From Sporolituus thermophilus DSM 23256 (GTDB lineage: Bacteria; Bacillota; Negativicutes; Sporomusales; Thermosinaceae): 64,000 nucleotides of DNA. Each line of letters starts with the position of its first letter. The stretch's first letter is position 1. The notes below the pieces were generated by a model. The model worked only from the letters and a program-made list of their open reading frames with translations. It had not been told where the DNA came from and searched no databases. This document shows positions 44,666 through 52,495 of this stretch, one piece after another. The position numbers were made by a program, and so were the translations under genes. The stretch spans positions 1 through 64,000 of the forward strand of contig NZ_FNBU01000006.1 of the NCBI RefSeq assembly GCF_900102435.1, written 5' to 3'.

Positions 44666-45586
44666 ATGATTAAGCATGTTTTTGTGTACGGCACGCTGAT
44701 GTCCGGCCTGGCCAACCACCATGTGCTTAAGCCGTATATTAAAGCGATTGGGCCGGCGAAAACGGCAGGGCGAGTATATCATCTCCCTTATGGCTACCCG
44801 GCCTACTGCGCGGATGGCGGCCAAGGTGAGGTCACGGGCGAGCTGGTGGAGCTAAAGGACATTAGCAAGGCCTTAGCCAGTCTTGACCAGCTGGAAGGGT
44901 ACTATGGCCCTGGTTGCGCCGATAATCTCTATGACCGGATCGTTCGGCCGGTTACTGCCGCCGATGGCCGCATTGTCGATGCATACATCTATGCGTGGCA
45001 TGACCGGGAAAGCCTTGCCGCGCTCGGTGTGCCTGTACCGGGCGGCGACTGGCGGGAATATGTAAGGCATGGACGTGCGGATGTGCTGCAGCCCAGGTAT
45101 TATTTTGCTTACGGCTCGTGCATGGATTATGACGGCCGGATTACCGCCGATGGCTATCGCGATCACTTTGCATATCTGGGGGTGGCCTGCCTGAAGGGAT
45201 GGCAGTTCCGGCTGAACAAACTGGCGGCAACGGGGCAGCATGTTTACGCGAACATTGAACCCGCGCCAGGTAGCGGGGTATATGGCGTATTGTACCGGAT
45301 TACCGACAGCGCCGAAGACTACCTTGACGGCCGCGAGGGCTACCCGCGCCATTACCGCAAGGAGTATGTCCAGGTGGAAATGGGTGGTAAGACCTACTAC
45401 CCGGTACTGGTTTATGTGGCATCTCCGGAATTCCGGGTGGAAGGGGCTTATCCGGTCAGCGAAAGGTATGAAAAAGAGCTGAAAAAGGTGGCCCCGCGGT
45501 TGCCGGAACCATATCGCGGCGAGTTTATAGGAAAAATAGAGAAATGTGCCAAACTGCGCGGCGCCAATAGCTTTGGGCCGCATTAA
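44666..45586 (+). CDS. Two-domain gamma-glutamylcyclotransferase-fold protein
   Basis: 306 residues, ATG 44666 chosen for its GAGGAG (44650-44655); an in-frame ATG at 44642 lies inside the preceding gene. Two GGCT-like domains are fused: residues 1-125 (VFVYGTLMSGLANH, LDQLEGYYGP) and 145-280 (YYFAYGSCMD, VYGVLYRITDSAEDYLDGRE, GYPRHYRKEYV). Each has the YG(T/S)xM substrate loop and a candidate catalytic glutamate (LEGY, REGY). The family makes 5-oxoproline from gamma-glutamyl compounds or acts on gamma-glutamylamines. The 7-base gap to the DUF499 gene suggests co-transcription, but a functional link is unknown. Confidence 0.85.
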   Translation: MIKHVFVYGTLMSGLANHHVLKPYIKAIGPAKTAGRVYHLPYGYPAYCADGGQGEVTGELVELKDISKALASLDQLEGYYGPGCADNLYDRIVRPVTAADGRIVDAYIYAWHDRESLAALGVPVPGGDWREYVRHGRADVLQPRYYFAYGSCMDYDGRITADGYRDHFAYLGVACLKGWQFRLNKLAATGQHVYANIEPAPGSGVYGVLYRITDSAEDYLDGREGYPRHYRKEYVQVEMGGKTYYPVLVYVASPEFRVEGAYPVSERYEKELKKVAPRLPEPYRGEFIGKIEKCAKLRGANSFGPH

Positions 45587-45587
45587 G

Positions 45588-45621
45588 AACGACCTCCGGA
45601 TGTTTCCGGAGGTCGTTTTTT
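45588..45621 (+). terminator. Terminator after the GGCT-fold gene
   Basis: A perfect 13-bp stem (AACGACCTCCGGA with TCCGGAGGTCGTT) with a 4-base loop and seven T residues. It separates the unit from the convergent XRE gene. Confidence 0.92.
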
Positions 45622-45643
45622 AGGTGCGCCGGCATAGGCGTTA

Positions 45644-46045
45644 TCAGCCATGGCCGCTCAGTTTTTTCAGCTTTTTGAGGGCTTCTACCGCTTCATTGAG
45701 TTCGGCAGGGGTAATATTGGCCGTCTTAGCATTGGCAATGGCTTCCGCATAATCGACAAGAGTATCGAGGTTCAATGTCTCGCGCAGGCAGCATGCGGCG
45801 CCATCGGCCCCGGGACATTCACCGGCGCATTTTGCTGGCGGGCGGTCGGTGTTTTCGCCTGTTTCCAGGTACTCTACCGGGACACCGAGGGCGCGGGCAA
45901 TGGCCACCAAGGTGTTATAGCTGGGATGCCGGTAGTTATTTTCGATTTGGGAGATATAGGGCTGGCTAACATTAGCTAACTTAGCCAATTGTTCGGTTGT
46001 CATGCCGGCCTGCAGGCGGACGGCTTTGATGCGGTCGCCAACCAC
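45644..46045 (-). CDS. XRE-family regulator with Cys-containing C-terminal extension
   Basis: 133 residues from GTG 46045, just after GGAGGTGA on the reverse strand (ATG 46069 upstream is less well placed). The HTH_3 domain is at residues 3-60: DRIKAVRLQAGMTTEQLAKL, ANVSQPYISQIENNYRHPSY, ARALGVPVEYLE. A linker with four cysteines (CAGECPGADGAACC) follows, possibly a metal or redox site, then a helical tail (AELNEAVEALKKLKKL). The arrangement, next to a Spo0E-like gene and in a sporeformer, recalls sporulation-timing regulators. Dyads with TTATAAC half-sites lie upstream. Confidence 0.85.
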   Translation of the reverse strand: MVGDRIKAVRLQAGMTTEQLAKLANVSQPYISQIENNYRHPSYNTLVAIARALGVPVEYLETGENTDRPPAKCAGECPGADGAACCLRETLNLDTLVDYAEAIANAKTANITPAELNEAVEALKKLKKLSGHG

Positions 46046-46167
46046 TCGCTCACCTCCGAATAGAACCACCTAGATATGTAGATATAACAGAATTTAGATT
46101 ACTTTCGAATATTTCCTGCTGGCAAAGCAATGAAGTACAATTAAAATTATATTTCCATATATTGCCA

Positions 46168-46189
46168 TTATAACAAAAATATGTTATAA
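46168..46189. promoter_or_regulatory. Dyad with TTATAAC half-sites (upstream of XRE)
   Basis: TTATAAC at 46168-46174 and GTTATAA at 46183-46189, perfect 7-bp arms. The same half-site forms a second dyad at 46315-46327 before the Spo0E-like gene, so one regulator may bind both. The 46046-46409 interval is otherwise AT-rich and non-coding. Confidence 0.45.
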
Positions 46190-46314
46190 CTATTACTGAA
46201 AAACGGGAAACGGAAAGTGGAAAAAAAGCGAAGAGAGGTTGACTCAGCAGAAGCGACGCACGGGTTTAACGGCCGGGATTATAAAATATGGCCGCCAAGG
46301 ACGGGCAATTAAAT

Positions 46315-46327
46315 ATAACTAAGTTAT
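46315..46327. promoter_or_regulatory. Palindrome upstream of the Spo0E-like gene
   Basis: ATAACTAAGTTAT is a perfect 13-base palindrome sharing the ATAAC/GTTAT half-site with the dyad at 46168-46189. A likely operator for the adjacent XRE regulator. Confidence 0.4.
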
Positions 46328-46409
46328 TAATGCAGTTATGTTATTAATTATTACAATATAGGCAATAGGGCTGGCAATTTATATAACTAGAGTGGGAGGA
46401 GGGCGTGCG

Positions 46410-46580
46410 GTGCAGAAAGGTCTTGGGCAAATGGCCCAAAGTATTGAAACGATGCGACGGCAGCTGTATTATGTGGCTGATTTGAAAGGAAGGACGTCGG
46501 CCGAGGTGCTGGCGCTCAGCCAACAACTGGATAAACTGTTGGCCAAATATGAACGGCTGAAATTAGCGCTCAGAGCGTAA
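46410..46580 (+). CDS. Spo0E-like aspartyl-phosphate phosphatase
   Basis: 56 residues from GTG 46410 behind GGGAGGAGGG (ATG 46431 is an alternative). It is a two-helix protein with the Spo0E signature in LALSQQLDKLLAKYERLK, where S-x-x-L-D is the phosphatase motif. Members dephosphorylate Spo0A-P and delay sporulation. It agrees with the other sporulation marker in the window (cotJC). Possibly controlled by the XRE protein encoded upstream on the other strand. Confidence 0.82.
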   Translation: MQKGLGQMAQSIETMRRQLYYVADLKGRTSAEVLALSQQLDKLLAKYERLKLALRA

Positions 46581-46767
46581 TGGGCGAAGATACGGCCCAT
46601 TCATTGGCAGATAGCGGTGGCCACGGCTGCGGCTTGGTTGAGTTTTTGGCCGCTTTGTCGCTTGTTTTGCGCCTTTTGTCGGAAAAAAATACCTAATCAA
46701 CGGAATGTTAGCTATAATGACTATAATGACAATGTTTAGACAAATCGCAAAATGAGGAGGATTGTTA

Positions 46768-48171
46768 ATGTCCCGACAAAAGTGGCTTGCACTTGTGCTC
46801 GCTTTTGCCGCCCTGGCCGCCATCGTCTGGTTCACGCCTGCGATTGCGGGACTGAAGGCGTCCGGCAAAGCGGCGCTAGGGGTGGCGGTGTTTGCCATCA
46901 TTATCTGGGCGACGCAGGCCGTAGATGATGCCCTCAGCGGCCTGATGATTGTCTTTTTGCTTGCCTCTCTCAACGCAACCAGTCTGGGCAATGCCTTCAG
47001 CGGCTATGCCAATACCGCTCTTTGGCTCATCGTTATCGGGTTTATTATGGCCGCCTGTATGGAAAAATCGGGGCTTTCCAAGCGGATTGCCTTGATTTTG
47101 GTCAACGCCGCCGGTGGTTCGGCCGGCAAAGTCTACTGGGCGGTGGCGGCCGTCATGGCGGTCATGAGCTTCCTTGTCCCCTCGATCACGGCCCGCACGC
47201 TGCTTATGCTGCCCATCATCCTCGGGATCGGTCAAGCCTTTGATGCCAAGCAGGGGCAGAGCAATATCGTGAAAGCCCTGCTGTTCATTGTCGCGATGAG
47301 CGGTACCATGATGAGCATCGGTATTTTGACGGCCCATGTGGGCAACCCGATTACGGTTGGGTTGATCGAAAGCGCGACGAAAAAAGTCATTTCCTGGTCA
47401 GAATGGTTCCGGGTAGGTGGGCCGCCGGCCTTTACGCTCGCTTTTATCTCGGTCTATGTCCTCCGCCTGATGTGGAAGCCGGAAATCGAGAGCCTGGGCC
47501 AGGGTCAGGACTATGTGCGCCGGGAACTGGCCGCCCTGGGGCCGCTTAGCAAACAAGAGCTGTATACGCTGGTCGTTTTTTTGGTAACGCTCGTCTTGTG
47601 GGCAACCGACTCACTCCATAAAGTCAATGTTGTCCTTGTTGGCCTGTTGGCCGTGCTGCTACTCCTCTGGCCGGGCCGCGGCGTCATGAACTGGAAAGAG
47701 GCCCAACAGAAGGTGCCCTGGAACGTCTTCATCGTGTACGGCGCCGGCCTGTCGATGGGAACGGCGCTGGTCAGCTCCGGCGCGGCCAAGTGGCTGGCCG
47801 GCACGATGCTGTCGCCGATCGCGAACATGCCCCACGCCATGCAAATCATTGTTCTTATCTGGATCGTCACCGCGCTGCAGGTCTTCTTTACTGGCGGCGG
47901 TCCGAAAACGACGGCGCTTACGCCGGTCGTCATCGCCCATGCCGTGGCCATCGGCGCCGACCCGCTGGTGTTTGCCCTGATTTTGGGCATGAACATGCAG
48001 CACCAGTATCTCTTGCCGGTTAGCAACATGCCGAACGCCGTTGCCATGGGCACCGGCCATATCACCGCCGGTGAATTGTTTAGAACCGGCCTGGTCATGA
48101 GCATTCTGGGCGCGGCCTTCATGAGCGCCATGGTTTTAACGTACTGGAAATGGATTGGCATCGTGCAGTAA
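46768..48171 (+). CDS. DASS/SLC13-family anion transporter
   Basis: 467 residues from ATG 46768 behind GAGGAGG. A hydrophobic protein with about 11-12 membrane spans and the DASS (divalent anion:Na+ symporter) motifs: VIGFIMAACMEKSGLSKRIA, SMTxxxAR-like SFLVPSITARTLLMLPI, and ILTAHVGNPITVGL. Substrates of the family are dicarboxylates, sulfate or citrate. The region is not in an operon with an enzyme gene, so the substrate remains open. A terminator follows. Confidence 0.9.
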   Translation: MSRQKWLALVLAFAALAAIVWFTPAIAGLKASGKAALGVAVFAIIIWATQAVDDALSGLMIVFLLASLNATSLGNAFSGYANTALWLIVIGFIMAACMEKSGLSKRIALILVNAAGGSAGKVYWAVAAVMAVMSFLVPSITARTLLMLPIILGIGQAFDAKQGQSNIVKALLFIVAMSGTMMSIGILTAHVGNPITVGLIESATKKVISWSEWFRVGGPPAFTLAFISVYVLRLMWKPEIESLGQGQDYVRRELAALGPLSKQELYTLVVFLVTLVLWATDSLHKVNVVLVGLLAVLLLLWPGRGVMNWKEAQQKVPWNVFIVYGAGLSMGTALVSSGAAKWLAGTMLSPIANMPHAMQIIVLIWIVTALQVFFTGGGPKTTALTPVVIAHAVAIGADPLVFALILGMNMQHQYLLPVSNMPNAVAMGTGHITAGELFRTGLVMSILGAAFMSAMVLTYWKWIGIVQ

Positions 48172-48226
48172 GGTATTCGTCGAAGTAAATACAATAAGCT
48201 GCTCTGCGGTGCGACTTGCAGAGTGT

Positions 48227-48273
48227 AGACAAACCCGCTTACAAGTCTGACGACAAGTAAGCGGGTTTTGTCT
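48227..48273 (+). terminator. Terminator after the DASS transporter gene
   Basis: AAACCCGCTTAC (48231-48242) pairs perfectly with GTAAGCGGGTTT (48257-48268), extended by AGAC/GTCT outside, followed by a short T-rich end. Confidence 0.75.
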
Positions 48274-48324
48274 GAGGAACGGTTATTGCGAAAAATATCG
48301 GTTTCATCCGTTCTGCTGTGTTAA

Positions 48325-48359
48325 AAATAGGTCAATTTTCTAATAAGTCAAGCCTGACC
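48325..48359 (-). repeat. Dispersed repeat, inverted copy 2
   Basis: Reverse complement of 40999-41034 with one substitution and one small indel. The pair encloses 7.3 kb that includes the HEPN-DUF499 gene, but also ordinary genes. Confidence 0.7.
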
Positions 48360-48499
48360 CCCCAGGTGACCAGCCGGCCGAGGCGCTCTGGATAGCCTCG
48401 TAGAGAATAATTGCTTTAGGCAATAAATGGGCTAACTTTTTGCCGCCGCGGCCAGGGAGAGAGTAGGATTAAACGCCAGGGGCGGCGAATACCTGGTGG

Positions 48500-48562
48500 G
48501 TATGAGGTATAAGGTATGAGGTAAAAGGTATGAAGTATGAGGTATGAGGTATGAAGTAAGAA
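48500..48562 (+). repeat. Tandem heptamer array (GTATGAG-type)
   Basis: Nine consecutive 7-base units, consensus GTATGAG with variants GTATAAG, GTAAAAG, GTATGAA and GTAAGAA, run without interruption. They lie in a ~540-base non-coding stretch (48172-48710) before recJ. No gene is supported there. Confidence 0.9.
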
Positions 48563-48710
48563 CAGGTAAGCGGAGAGTAAAAAGTGGCAAGTGATGGAGG
48601 GCGTCAAGTTTGGCATGAGGTTTTTTGCCGATGTGACGTCGGTAAAGTATAAGGCCCTAACCGGTTGCGCCGGGGCAGGGCTGATATTTGCGGTGTAGGA
48701 GTTGTTATTT

Positions 48711-50423
48711 GTGACCCAAGTAAGTTCGATCTGGCGGGTTGCCGCTGCCGACCAGGCGCTGCAGGCCGAGATTGCCGCGCGACTAGGCATTACCCCGCTG
48801 GTGGCGCAGATCCTCATTAACCGGGGAATTACCTCGGTAGAAGCGGCCGACGCATTTTTAAACGCCGGCGTTGACCGTCTGCGCGACCCGTTCGGCCTTA
48901 AAGGCATGGCGGCGGCGGTCGAGCGAATTCGTCAGGCATTACATACCAGGGAAAAAATCGTTATTTACGGCGATTACGACGTGGACGGCATCACCGCGTC
49001 CGCGCTGCTTTACCGTGTGCTCAGCGAACTGGGGGCGACGGTCGCCTATTATGTGCCTGACCGGTTCAGCGAGGGTTACGGCCTGAACACGACGGCCCTG
49101 CAGAATCTTTGCCGGGCGGGGGCTGACCTCATTATTACCGTGGACTGTGGCATTACGGCGGTGAACGAGGTGGCGGCGATCCGGGAAGGAGTCGACATCA
49201 TTATCACCGACCACCATGAGCCGGGGGCGGCGGTGCCTGCGGCCTGGGCGGTGATCAATCCGAAACAGCCTGATTGCCCGTATCCGGAAAAGGCGCTGGC
49301 CGGGGTAGGCGTGGCCTTTAAGCTCTGCCAGGCTTTGTGGCAGGACGCGGGCCGGCCGGCGGACGCGCTCTATAAATATCTTGATCTGGTAGCGGTGGGG
49401 ACAGTGGCTGACCTAGTGCCCCTGACCGGCGAAAACCGCATTATTGTCCGCGAGGGCTTAAAACGGCTGCCGACGACCGAGAACGCCGGCCTGCGGGCGC
49501 TGCTTGCCGTATGCGGGTTTACCGACGGACGGCTGGACACTAGCCGCATTGCCTTCGGACTGGCGCCGCGCCTTAACGCCGCCGGTCGGGTAAGCCACGC
49601 CTTATCGGCCGTGGAGATGCTGATTACGGACGACGCGCTGTTTGCGGGCGAAGTGGCCAAAGAACTGGACGCCGCCAATGCCGAACGCCGCCGCATCGAA
49701 GATGCTATCCGCGTCCAAGTGGAAGAGATGCTGGCTGGGGCCGATCTGGAAGCAAACAAGGTACTGGTCGTAGCCGCCGAGAACTGGCACCATGGCGTCA
49801 TCGGCATCGTTGCCTCGCGCATTGTCGAGAAATATTACCGCCCAACCCTGATTATCAGTATCGAAAACGGCGTTGGCCGCGGGTCCGCCCGCAGCATTCG
49901 CGGCTTTAACATTTTCGAGGCCCTGAGCCGCTGTTCCGACCTGCTGCTCAGGTTTGGCGGGCACAGCGCCGCGGCGGGGTTTAGCCTTTTACCGGAAAAT
50001 GTTGACGAACTGCGCCGGCGGCTTAACGCCCTGGCGGCCAAGGTGCTAACACCTGACGATTTTCGGCCGGTAATTCAAATTGATGTACCGGTCACGCTGC
50101 GGGACATAACCCTGCCGCTGCTGGCGGAACTCAACCGCCTTGCCCCCTACGGCTTTGGCAACCCCGCCCCCGTCCTGGCCTGCAAAAACATTCAGGTGCT
50201 GGAAGCGCGCCGCATCGGCGCTGACGGCAATCACCTCAAGCTCCGGGTGTGTCACGAAGGCTGTCCGGGCGAGGTCGTAATGTGGAACCGCGGGGACCTG
50301 GCCGACAAAATCCCCGTCAACAGCCTTATTGCCGTTACTTTTTTCCCGGAAGTCAATACATGGCAAGGCCGTTTGTCCATTCAGCTGCGGGCCAGTGATA
50401 TTAAACGGCAAAGCGCGGGTTAA
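48711..50423 (+). CDS. recJ: Single-stranded-DNA-specific exonuclease RecJ
   Basis: 570 residues from GTG 48711, which is spaced better from GTAGGAG than the TTG at 48702. DHH phosphoesterase motifs: VIYGDYDVDGITAS, ITVDCGI, ITDHHEPG; DHHA1 part: HHGVIGIVASRIVEKYYRPT, GRGSARSI and FGGHSAAAGFS; then the OB-fold (LAPYGFGNPAPVL). RecJ degrades ssDNA 5' to 3' in recombination and mismatch repair. Length is slightly short of some homologs but all motifs are there. Confidence 0.95.
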   Translation: MTQVSSIWRVAAADQALQAEIAARLGITPLVAQILINRGITSVEAADAFLNAGVDRLRDPFGLKGMAAAVERIRQALHTREKIVIYGDYDVDGITASALLYRVLSELGATVAYYVPDRFSEGYGLNTTALQNLCRAGADLIITVDCGITAVNEVAAIREGVDIIITDHHEPGAAVPAAWAVINPKQPDCPYPEKALAGVGVAFKLCQALWQDAGRPADALYKYLDLVAVGTVADLVPLTGENRIIVREGLKRLPTTENAGLRALLAVCGFTDGRLDTSRIAFGLAPRLNAAGRVSHALSAVEMLITDDALFAGEVAKELDAANAERRRIEDAIRVQVEEMLAGADLEANKVLVVAAENWHHGVIGIVASRIVEKYYRPTLIISIENGVGRGSARSIRGFNIFEALSRCSDLLLRFGGHSAAAGFSLLPENVDELRRRLNALAAKVLTPDDFRPVIQIDVPVTLRDITLPLLAELNRLAPYGFGNPAPVLACKNIQVLEARRIGADGNHLKLRVCHEGCPGEVVMWNRGDLADKIPVNSLIAVTFFPEVNTWQGRLSIQLRASDIKRQSAG

Positions 50424-50465
50424 ACGCCGGCAAGGCGTTAGCGTTTTAAGTAAAGGACGGTTGGC

Positions 50466-51926
50466 ATGATTGAAACGGTTCCGAGTGCGGTGCGGACAAT
50501 TTTAACCGCCCTGGTAGAAAGCGGCCATGCCGCCTATATCGCCGGTGGCGCGGTGCGCGATTTTCTAGCCGGCCGGCCGGTTAACGACTATGATATTGCC
50601 ACCAGTGCCCGCCCGGATGCGGTCAAGGCCATTGCCGCCGGCCGGGGCTGGCAAGTGGTGGACAGACTGGGGACAAACTACGGCGTTGTCATGGTGGTGG
50701 TTGACGGTACGGGAGTGGAAGTGGCCACCTTTCGCGGCGAGCGCTACGGTGAAGACAGCCATCGCCCCGCCCAGGTTTGGTACGCCGATACCATCGAAGA
50801 AGACCTCGGTCGGCGGGATTTTACGGTCAACGCCATGGCCATGGACGTTGCCGGCAACATCATCGACCCGTTTGGCGGCCGCCGCGACTTGGCGGCCCGC
50901 CTTATTCGGACGGTAGGCGACCCTGGCCGGCGGTTTGGCGAAGACGCGCTTAGGATGCTGCGCGCCTGCCGGTTTGCCGCCCAGCTTGGTTTTGCCATTG
51001 ACGATGCTGTCCTTGCCGCCATTGGCGCTAATCTAGGGCGGATGGCCGGTCTGTCTTTGGAGCGGGTGCGGCTTGAACTGGACAAGCTGCTTCTCGGCGA
51101 CTATCCGCACTTGGGGCTGGCCGCGCTGGTGGCTACCGGTCTGGCCGGCGCTTCCTGCCGGGTAAAAGAGCATGGGGAGTACCAGGTAGTAGCCATTTTG
51201 CCCGAGCTCAATCATCTCGTCGGCCTGCCGCAAAATCCTGCTTACCATGCCTGGGATGGGTGGCGGCACACTTTGGAGACGGTGCGCCGGACGCCGTCCG
51301 ATTTGACGCTGCGCTGGGCGGCGCTGCTGCACGACATTGGCAAAGGCTTGCCGGGGGTGCGCGCATTTTGCCCGGACGGGCAGCCCACCGACCATGGCCA
51401 TGATCGGGCAGGGGCGAAACTAGCGGCGGCCATCGCCGCCCGGCTGCGCTTTCCCGCCCAGCGGCGGGAGCGGCTGGTCTGGCTGGTGGCCAACCACATG
51501 CGGTTTCATTTTTATGCGGCCCAGCCGCCGGCGGTTGTCTTGCGCTGGGTGCGGCGCGAGGCGCGTTCCGGTCGCTTTGCCAGTTCGGCCGAGCTGGCGG
51601 ACGCCTTTGCCCAGCTGGCCGAGCTCGGTGCGGCTGATGCCGCGGCAACCGGTCAGGGCAGACGGCCAGGCGAAGCGGCAAAGCAGTTCGGCGGTTATGT
51701 ACGGCAGCTGGCGGCAGCGATGCCGGTCCATACCCGTGATCTGGCTTACGACGCCGGAAAGCTCAAAACGGTGCTGGGCGATGGCCAAGCGATGGGCGAG
51801 TTTCTGCGCGCCGCACTGCGGCGCGTGCAGGACGGCCAGCTGGAGAACGAACCGGCGGCCCTGTGCGCCGCGGCGAGCAAGTGGCGACAGCGGCGGCAAA
51901 ATAATCGCGCCGGTGAAACAGGATAA
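50466..51926 (+). CDS. cca: CCA tRNA nucleotidyltransferase with HD domain
   Basis: 486 residues from ATG 50466. The nucleotidyltransferase head has YIAGGAVRDFLAGRPVNDYD (GG-x-R plus D-x-D) and VATFRGERYGEDSHRP; the neck has RRDFTVNAMAMDV and GEDALRMLRACRFAAQLGF, as in class II CCA-adding enzymes. A C-terminal HD domain (AALLHDIGKGLPG) follows. The sequence could also serve as poly(A) polymerase; the bacterial context favours CCA repair of tRNA 3' ends. It is 42 bases after recJ. Confidence 0.93.
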   Translation: MIETVPSAVRTILTALVESGHAAYIAGGAVRDFLAGRPVNDYDIATSARPDAVKAIAAGRGWQVVDRLGTNYGVVMVVVDGTGVEVATFRGERYGEDSHRPAQVWYADTIEEDLGRRDFTVNAMAMDVAGNIIDPFGGRRDLAARLIRTVGDPGRRFGEDALRMLRACRFAAQLGFAIDDAVLAAIGANLGRMAGLSLERVRLELDKLLLGDYPHLGLAALVATGLAGASCRVKEHGEYQVVAILPELNHLVGLPQNPAYHAWDGWRHTLETVRRTPSDLTLRWAALLHDIGKGLPGVRAFCPDGQPTDHGHDRAGAKLAAAIAARLRFPAQRRERLVWLVANHMRFHFYAAQPPAVVLRWVRREARSGRFASSAELADAFAQLAELGAADAAATGQGRRPGEAAKQFGGYVRQLAAAMPVHTRDLAYDAGKLKTVLGDGQAMGEFLRAALRRVQDGQLENEPAALCAAASKWRQRRQNNRAGETG

Positions 51927-51972
51927 TTGGCACTGAAAATGCAAATATTAAGCCTGTAAGGAGGCGATTACG

Positions 51973-52203
51973 ATGAAAGTTTGCATTATGGTGCTGATCG
52001 TCCTGATGGTGATTACCGTCCAGCCGTTGGGTTTTGCCAATCACGGCGGCAACGGCCCGGCGCCGAGCGCCGACGAGGACGGTCAAGCCGTTGTTGCTTT
52101 TAAGCTATCTTCCCGCCGTGAGCTTATCGCCTTCGCGCAAGGTGAGCGGCCTGATTGGCAAATTGTGTTGGCAACAATGAAGCGCTACGCTTTTGGATAT
52201 TAG
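51973..52203 (+). CDS. Small exported protein, unknown function
   Basis: 76 residues from ATG 51973 behind AAGGAGGCG. The first ~22 residues form a signal peptide (MKVCIMVLIVLMVITVQPLG, then FA). The mature part is short and hydrophilic with an Asp-rich linker and ends with VLATMKRYAFGY. No family recognised. It has its own ribosome binding site and a strong terminator, so it is probably real. Confidence 0.65.
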   Translation: MKVCIMVLIVLMVITVQPLGFANHGGNGPAPSADEDGQAVVAFKLSSRRELIAFAQGERPDWQIVLATMKRYAFGY

Positions 52204-52210
52204 GTGTTAT

Positions 52211-52251
52211 AAAACGATAAACCCTCGCGCCCAGCGAGGGTTTATCGTTTT
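52211..52251. terminator. Strong terminator after the small exported protein
   Basis: An 18-bp perfect stem (52211-52228 with 52234-52251) ending in TTTT on one side and starting with AAAA on the other. The 52252-52460 interval that follows is AT-rich with no gene. Confidence 0.9.
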
Positions 52252-52460
52252 GTGCGCCAAGAATGGCGAAGAAAACAAGGAAAATTAAAATTATTAATAA
52301 AATTCAAACTTTTAAGCAGGAAAATTTTATGAAACGGCGAAGGACGGAATAATGAAATTTGATTTTCAGGCATTACTGGGTCTATAGTTCTAGACAGTTA
52401 CTATGGCGGAATATACTGCAACAGAAAGGAGGCATATTTGGTATTTTTACTTGTATGATG

Positions 52461-52477
52461 TGTGATATGTTATCACA
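52461..52477. promoter_or_regulatory. Operator-like dyad before the ferredoxin/dehydrogenase operon
   Basis: TGTGATA-TGT-TATCACA is a perfect 7-bp inverted repeat 18 bases before the first gene. A plausible binding site for the FadR-type GntR regulator encoded at the end of the cluster (59587). Confidence 0.55.
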
Positions 52478-52495
52478 TTGAAAGGGAGATGGGTT

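Noticed and set aside
48500-48562. CRISPR-like array
   Set aside because: The units are 7 bases, contiguous and without spacers; this is a simple tandem repeat. No cas genes are present in the window.
48594-48700. Small ORF (about 34 codons, starting MEGVKFGMRFF) before recJ
   Set aside because: Preceded by a weak ribosome binding site and without recognisable relatives; it lies in a repeat-rich non-coding stretch, so I do not call it a gene.
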